Source: DATFLL01 sp035267785 (GTDB taxonomy: Bacteria > Pseudomonadota > Gammaproteobacteria > DATFLL01). From it: a DNA stretch of 16,814 nt. A program made the position numbers and the translations under genes. Shown here piece after piece: positions 13,951 through 16,814 of this stretch; the first letter of the stretch is position 1, and each line of letters starts with the position of its first letter. The notes beneath the pieces were generated by a model. It had not been told where the DNA came from. It ran no database searches and saw only the letters and a list, made by a program, of their open reading frames with translations. The stretch spans positions 1 to 16,814 of the forward strand of contig DATFLL010000089.1 in NCBI GenBank assembly GCA_035267785.1. The letters run 5' to 3'.

Positions 13951-14709
13951 ATGGTGGATTTGAACGCGCTGGTGGCCTACACGGACGATCTCCTGGAGGT
14001 CGACCAGTTCAGCGATTACTGCCCCAACGGGCTGCAGGTCCAGGGCCGGTCGACGGTGCGCCGCCTGATCAGCGGTGTGACGGCCAGCATGGCCCTGGTC
14101 GAGGCGGCGGTCGAGGCGGGGGCGGATGCCATCCTGGTCCACCACGGCTATTTCTGGCGCGGCGAGGACGAGCGCGTCGTCGGGATGAAGCAGCGTCGGC
14201 TCAAGCGCCTGTTGGGGGAGGACATCAGCCTGCTGGCCTATCATCTGCCGCTCGATGCCCATCCCGTCTACGGCAATAATGCCCGCCTGGCTGAAGTGCT
14301 GGGTCTGGCCGTGGCCGGGCGTTTCGGTCGCGGCCCCGGGCCGGCCATCGGCATGCATGGCTCGATCGAGCGCCCCGAGCCGGCGGCGGGATTCGCCGAA
14401 CGGCTGCAGCGCTCCCTGGGCCGGGCCGCGCTACACGTGCCGGGCGGGACCGACGACATCCAGACCGTTGCCTGGTGTACCGGGGCGGCGCAGGGCTATA
14501 TCGAAGAGGCCGTCGAGCTCGGCGTCGATGCCTACGTGACCGGCGAGGTCTCCGAGCAGACAGTCCATGTGGCGCGTGAGTGCGGCGTGCACTTTTTCGC
14601 CGCCGGCCATCACGCGACCGAGCGTTACGGGGCACAGGCCCTGGGGATGCATTTATCCGAGCATTTTGGTCTGGAACATGAGTTTATCGACATCGACAAT
14701 CCGGTTTGA
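13951..14709 (+). CDS. Nif3-like dinuclear metal centre protein (DUF34, YbgI family)
   Basis: The 252-residue protein matches the Nif3/YbgI family: DYCPNGLQVQG near residues 22-32 and LVHHGYFWRG with H64-H65. YHLPLDAHPVYGNNARLA (D102, H104) and the C-terminal GHHATERYG supply the other metal ligands. Family members bind two metal ions in a toroidal hexamer; GTP cyclohydrolase-like and other activities have been proposed, but the cellular role is unsettled. The start at 13951 is supported by GGAGGG at 13936-13941 (9-base spacing); the ATG at 13897 adds a stretch not seen in the family. It is divergent from the protease, and the two probably share a 78-bp promoter region. Its position between algW-like and pet genes is conserved in several Gammaproteobacteria. 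Confidence 0.93.
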   Translation: MVDLNALVAYTDDLLEVDQFSDYCPNGLQVQGRSTVRRLISGVTASMALVEAAVEAGADAILVHHGYFWRGEDERVVGMKQRRLKRLLGEDISLLAYHLPLDAHPVYGNNARLAEVLGLAVAGRFGRGPGPAIGMHGSIERPEPAAGFAERLQRSLGRAALHVPGGTDDIQTVAWCTGAAQGYIEEAVELGVDAYVTGEVSEQTVHVARECGVHFFAAGHHATERYGAQALGMHLSEHFGLEHEFIDIDNPV

Positions 14710-14823
14710 AAATGCTTTAAGGATGATGTCTTCCTGACTGTCGAATTCACGGACAGGGCCGTAATCTGCTTGACCGTACCCCCCCGATATACGAAACTAT
14801 CGCCCTTTAATTTTCAGCATCCT

Positions 14824-14847
14824 GTAAGAATATTCTGACTTTCTTAC
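14824..14847. repeat. Inverted repeat in the petABC upstream region
   Basis: GTAAGAA (14824-14830) pairs perfectly with TTCTTAC (14841-14847) across 10 bases. Overlapping the left arm is the perfect palindrome AGAATATTCT (14827-14836). The following GCTTCTTTT gives a weak terminator-like look for the Nif3-like gene, but the stem is AU-rich; an operator for a dimeric regulator of petABC is the other reading. Confidence 0.5.
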
Positions 14848-14910
14848 GCTTCTTTTAGCTCGTTGCGGTGAATACGCCGGAACGCGGAGAGTCAAGACAA
14901 CCAATCAGCG

Positions 14911-14955
14911 ATGGTCCCGGCCCTGCCGGGAGATAAAGAAATTAAGCCAGCCTGA
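14911..14955 (+). other. Possible 14-codon leader ORF with hairpin before petA
   Basis: ATG at 14911 opens the frame MVPALPGDKEIKPA and stops at 14953-14955, 17 bases before the petA ATG. Codons 2-7 coincide with the perfect hairpin TCCCGGC-CCT-GCCGGGA (14915-14931). No ribosome site precedes this ATG. It may be chance, but the coincidence of hairpin and short frame just before the petA ribosome site could influence petA translation. Confidence 0.25.
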
Positions 14956-14972
14956 TTTCGGGAGAGCGACGA

Positions 14973-15569
14973 ATGAGCAATGAAGGCGTTGACATCGGCC
15001 GGCGCCGTTTCCTAACCGCGGCGACCAGTGTGGTCGGTGCCGTCGGTGTTGGAGCGGCCCTGGTCCCGTTTATTTCCTCGATGAATCCCAGCGCGCGGGC
15101 CCAAGCCGCCGGTGCGCCGATCGAGGCGGATATCAGCAAGCTCGAAAAGGGAGCCCTGCTGACCGTCGAGTGGCGCGGCAAGCCGATCTGGATTGTCAAT
15201 CGCACCAAGCAGAACCTCGAAGACCTGCCAAAGAACGATAAGAAGCTCAAGGACCCCAAGTCCGAAGTCTCCTCCCAGCAGCCCAAATACTGCGTCAACG
15301 AATATCGCTCCATCAAGCCCGAGTATCTGGTGCTCATCGGCATCTGCACGCACCTTGGCTGCTCGCCCACCTATCGCCCGCAGATTGCCCCGGAAGATTT
15401 GGGTCCGGACTGGCTGGGCGGTTGGCTGTGCCCCTGCCACGGTTCGCGCTTCGACCTGGCCGGCCGCGTGTTCGACGGCGTGCCGGCGCCGACCAACCTG
15501 GTGGTTCCGCCGTACCGGTATCTGACTGATACCCGGATTCGGGTGGGCGAAGACCAAGGAGCCGCGTGA
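14973..15569 (+). CDS. petA: Ubiquinol-cytochrome c reductase iron-sulfur (Rieske) subunit PetA
   Basis: PetA is the Rieske protein of the cytochrome bc1 complex, passing one electron from ubiquinol to cytochrome c1 on the periplasmic side. The 198-residue protein has a Tat-type N-terminus (GRRRFLTA, residues 9-16) and one uncleaved membrane helix. The cluster motifs are CTHLGC (C125, H127, C130) and CPCHGS (C153, C155, H156). C125, H127, C153 and H156 should hold the 2Fe-2S cluster, and C130-C155 the disulfide. A PAPTNLVVPPY proline loop follows, as in the family. A lysine-rich stretch (KNDKKLKDPK, 87-96) is in the known bacterial insertion region. The ATG has a good ribosome site, GGGAGA. 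The stop overlaps the petB start (TGATG). Confidence 0.97.
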   Translation: MSNEGVDIGRRRFLTAATSVVGAVGVGAALVPFISSMNPSARAQAAGAPIEADISKLEKGALLTVEWRGKPIWIVNRTKQNLEDLPKNDKKLKDPKSEVSSQQPKYCVNEYRSIKPEYLVLIGICTHLGCSPTYRPQIAPEDLGPDWLGGWLCPCHGSRFDLAGRVFDGVPAPTNLVVPPYRYLTDTRIRVGEDQGAA

Positions 15570-16792
15570 TGAGCAGAATGCAGAACTTTGTTGGCTGGAT
15601 CGATGCCCGCTTCCCGATGAGCAAGCTGTGGAAGGAGCATCTGTCCGAGTACTACGCGCTGAAGAACTTCAACTTCTGGTACTTCTTCGGTTCCCTCGCC
15701 CTGCTGGTGCTGGTCAACCAGATCGTCACCGGCATCTTCCTGACGATGAACTACAAGCCGGACTCGCAGCTGGCCTTCGCCTCCGTCGAATACATCATGC
15801 GCGACGTGAGCTGGGGTTGGCTCATCCGCTACATGCACTCCACCGGCGCCTCGGCGTTCTTCATTGTCGTCTATCTGCACATGTTCCGCGGCCTCCTGTA
15901 CGGCTCGTTCCGCAAGCCGCGCGAGCTCGTGTGGATCTTTGGCATGCTGATCTACGTGGCGCTGATGGCCGAGGCCTTCATGGGCTACCTGCTGCCCTGG
16001 GGCCAGATGTCCTACTGGGGCGCGCAGGTGATTATCTCGCTGTTCGGCGCGATTCCGTACATCGGCGATGGTCTGGCGCAGTGGATTCGCGGCGACTTCG
16101 TGGTCTCCGACGCCACGCTGAACCGTTTCTTCGCCTTCCACGTCATCGCCCTGCCGCTGGTGTTGCTGGGCCTGGTCGTCGCGCACATCATCGCGCTGCA
16201 CGAGGTGGGCTCGAACAACCCCGACGGTATCGAGATCAAGAAGAACAAGGACGAGAACGGTATCCCGAAGGACGGTATCCCCTTCCATCCGTACTACACG
16301 GTGAAGGACATCGTCGGCGTCGTGGTATTCCTGATGTTCTTCTCGGTGGTCATGTTCTTCTTCCCCGAGATGGGCGGCTTCTTCCTCGAGGATAACAACT
16401 TCATCCCCGCGGACCCGCTGAAGACCCCGCCGCACATCGCGCCGCTTTGGTACTTCACGCCGTTCTACGCCATTCTGCGTGCGGTGCCGAACAAGCCGCT
16501 CGGTGTTCTGGCCATGGGCGTCTCGATCGTGGTCCTGTTCTTCCTGCCGTGGCTGGATCGCAGCTCCGTGAAATCGATCCGATATCGCGGACCGATCTTC
16601 AAGTGGGCGCTGGCGCTGTTCGTCATCGCTTTCTTTGGCTTGGCCTATCTGGGCATGCAGCCGCCGACGCCGGCATCGACGTGGTTTGCCCGAGGCTTCA
16701 GCGCAATCTATTTCGCGTTTTTCCTGCTGATGCCCTGGTACACGAAGATCGATAAGACCAAGCCGGTTCCGGAAAGGGTGACGTTCAAATGA
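15569..16792 (+). CDS. petB: Cytochrome b subunit of the bc1 complex PetB
   Basis: This 407-residue integral membrane protein carries the two b hemes and the quinol (Qo) and quinone (Qi) sites of cytochrome bc1. The heme ligands are H90 and H104 in helix B (YMHSTGASAF, YLHMFRG) and H191 and H206 in helix D (FAFHVIALP, VAHIIALHE). The Qo motif usually written PEWY is here PLWY (292-295, in HIAPLWYFTPFYAILR), a variation seen in other beta- and gammaproteobacterial cytochromes b. A polar loop EIKKNKDENGIPKDGIPFHP after helix D is typical of this group. The ATG at 15569 has AAGGAG seven bases upstream. A GTG one codon earlier is less likely. Its stop overlaps the petC start. Confidence 0.97.
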   Translation: MSRMQNFVGWIDARFPMSKLWKEHLSEYYALKNFNFWYFFGSLALLVLVNQIVTGIFLTMNYKPDSQLAFASVEYIMRDVSWGWLIRYMHSTGASAFFIVVYLHMFRGLLYGSFRKPRELVWIFGMLIYVALMAEAFMGYLLPWGQMSYWGAQVIISLFGAIPYIGDGLAQWIRGDFVVSDATLNRFFAFHVIALPLVLLGLVVAHIIALHEVGSNNPDGIEIKKNKDENGIPKDGIPFHPYYTVKDIVGVVVFLMFFSVVMFFFPEMGGFFLEDNNFIPADPLKTPPHIAPLWYFTPFYAILRAVPNKPLGVLAMGVSIVVLFFLPWLDRSSVKSIRYRGPIFKWALALFVIAFFGLAYLGMQPPTPASTWFARGFSAIYFAFFLLMPWYTKIDKTKPVPERVTFK

Positions 16793-16814
16793 AAAAATAC
16801 ATCATCGCTCTGAT
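16789..16814 (+). CDS. petC: Start of cytochrome c1 gene (partial, cut by window end)
   Basis: An ATG at 16789 overlaps the petB stop (ATGA) and encodes MKKYIIAL before the sequence ends. Two lysines followed by hydrophobic residues are the expected start of a signal peptide. Cytochrome c1 always follows cytochrome b in this operon type, so the call rests on position and the signal start, not on a heme motif. Confidence 0.8.

Larger units (their letters stand above)
14710..14972 (+). promoter_or_regulatory. petABC upstream region, AT-richer than its surroundings
   Basis: This 263-bp stretch holds no gene but several signals. A possible -35 TTGACC lies at 14770-14775, with AT-rich GATATACGAAACTAT behind it. 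No -10 at ideal spacing is clear. The region also holds a T-rich tract CCCTTTAATTTTC, an inverted repeat at 14824-14847, a GC hairpin at 14915-14931 and a 14-codon reading frame at 14911-14955. The petA ribosome site GGGAGA is at 14960-14965, seven bases before the ATG. It is the largest gap in the window and must contain the petABC promoter. Confidence 0.55.

Noticed and set aside
14738..14756. CTGTC...GACAG as a terminator for the Nif3-like gene
   Set aside because: Only a 5-bp stem with a 9-base loop and no T-run behind it.
15566..15571. GTG at 15566 as the petB start
   Set aside because: The ATG directly after it fits the family N-terminus, the AAGGAG spacing and the usual TGATG overlap with petA.
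1..16814. CRISPR array, tRNA, rRNA, insertion sequence, attachment site or prophage genes
   Set aside because: I saw no regularly spaced repeats, tRNA cloverleaf ends, rRNA-like sequence, transposase or integrase motif, or phage protein anywhere in the window.

Overview
The window is about 16.8 kb of GC-rich DNA from a gammaproteobacterium. The gene order mlaFEDCB-ibaG-murA-hisG-hisD-hisC-(degS/algW)-Nif3-like-petABC matches the arrangement I recall from Pseudomonas and from purple-sulfur-type Gammaproteobacteria. A complete cytochrome bc1 operon start and a short-form HisG also fit that group. Assignment to the Chromatiales/Ectothiorhodospiraceae side is a guess from style, not from any search.

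Positions 1-3534 are all on the minus strand, read from right to left. They hold an LLM-class flavin oxidoreductase, a long imperfect hairpin built on a heptamer repeat, an extended SDR epimerase-like protein, a 61-residue putative zinc-ribbon protein, the outer-membrane lipoprotein MlaA, and the first 41 codons of a YrbG-type Na+/Ca2+ exchanger that runs off the left edge.

Positions 3668-12607 are on the plus strand. A divergent DUF72-like protein is followed by the tightly overlapping mlaFEDCB operon, which encodes the inner-membrane and periplasmic parts of the phospholipid system that maintains outer-membrane lipid asymmetry. Next come ibaG (BolA family), murA (first committed step of peptidoglycan synthesis) and hisG-hisD-hisC (histidine biosynthesis). 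MlaA being only about 3.5 kb from mlaF places most of the Mla pathway in one locus.

A membrane-anchored DegS/AlgW-type protease lies on the minus strand at 12649-13872, convergent with hisC. A Nif3-like (DUF34) protein is divergent from it on the plus strand. After a 263-bp AT-richer leader comes petA-petB-petC (Rieske protein, cytochrome b, start of cytochrome c1), with stop/start overlaps at both junctions.

Most of the window is conserved housekeeping synteny. I found no tRNA, rRNA, CRISPR array, transposase or prophage gene, and no convincing new multi-gene system. The items most worth a second look are the small zinc-ribbon protein overlapping a degenerate SDR, the divergent DUF72 protein, the heptamer hairpin, the two hairpins between ibaG and murA, and the structured petA leader with a 14-codon upstream ORF. 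No gap exceeds 300 bases.
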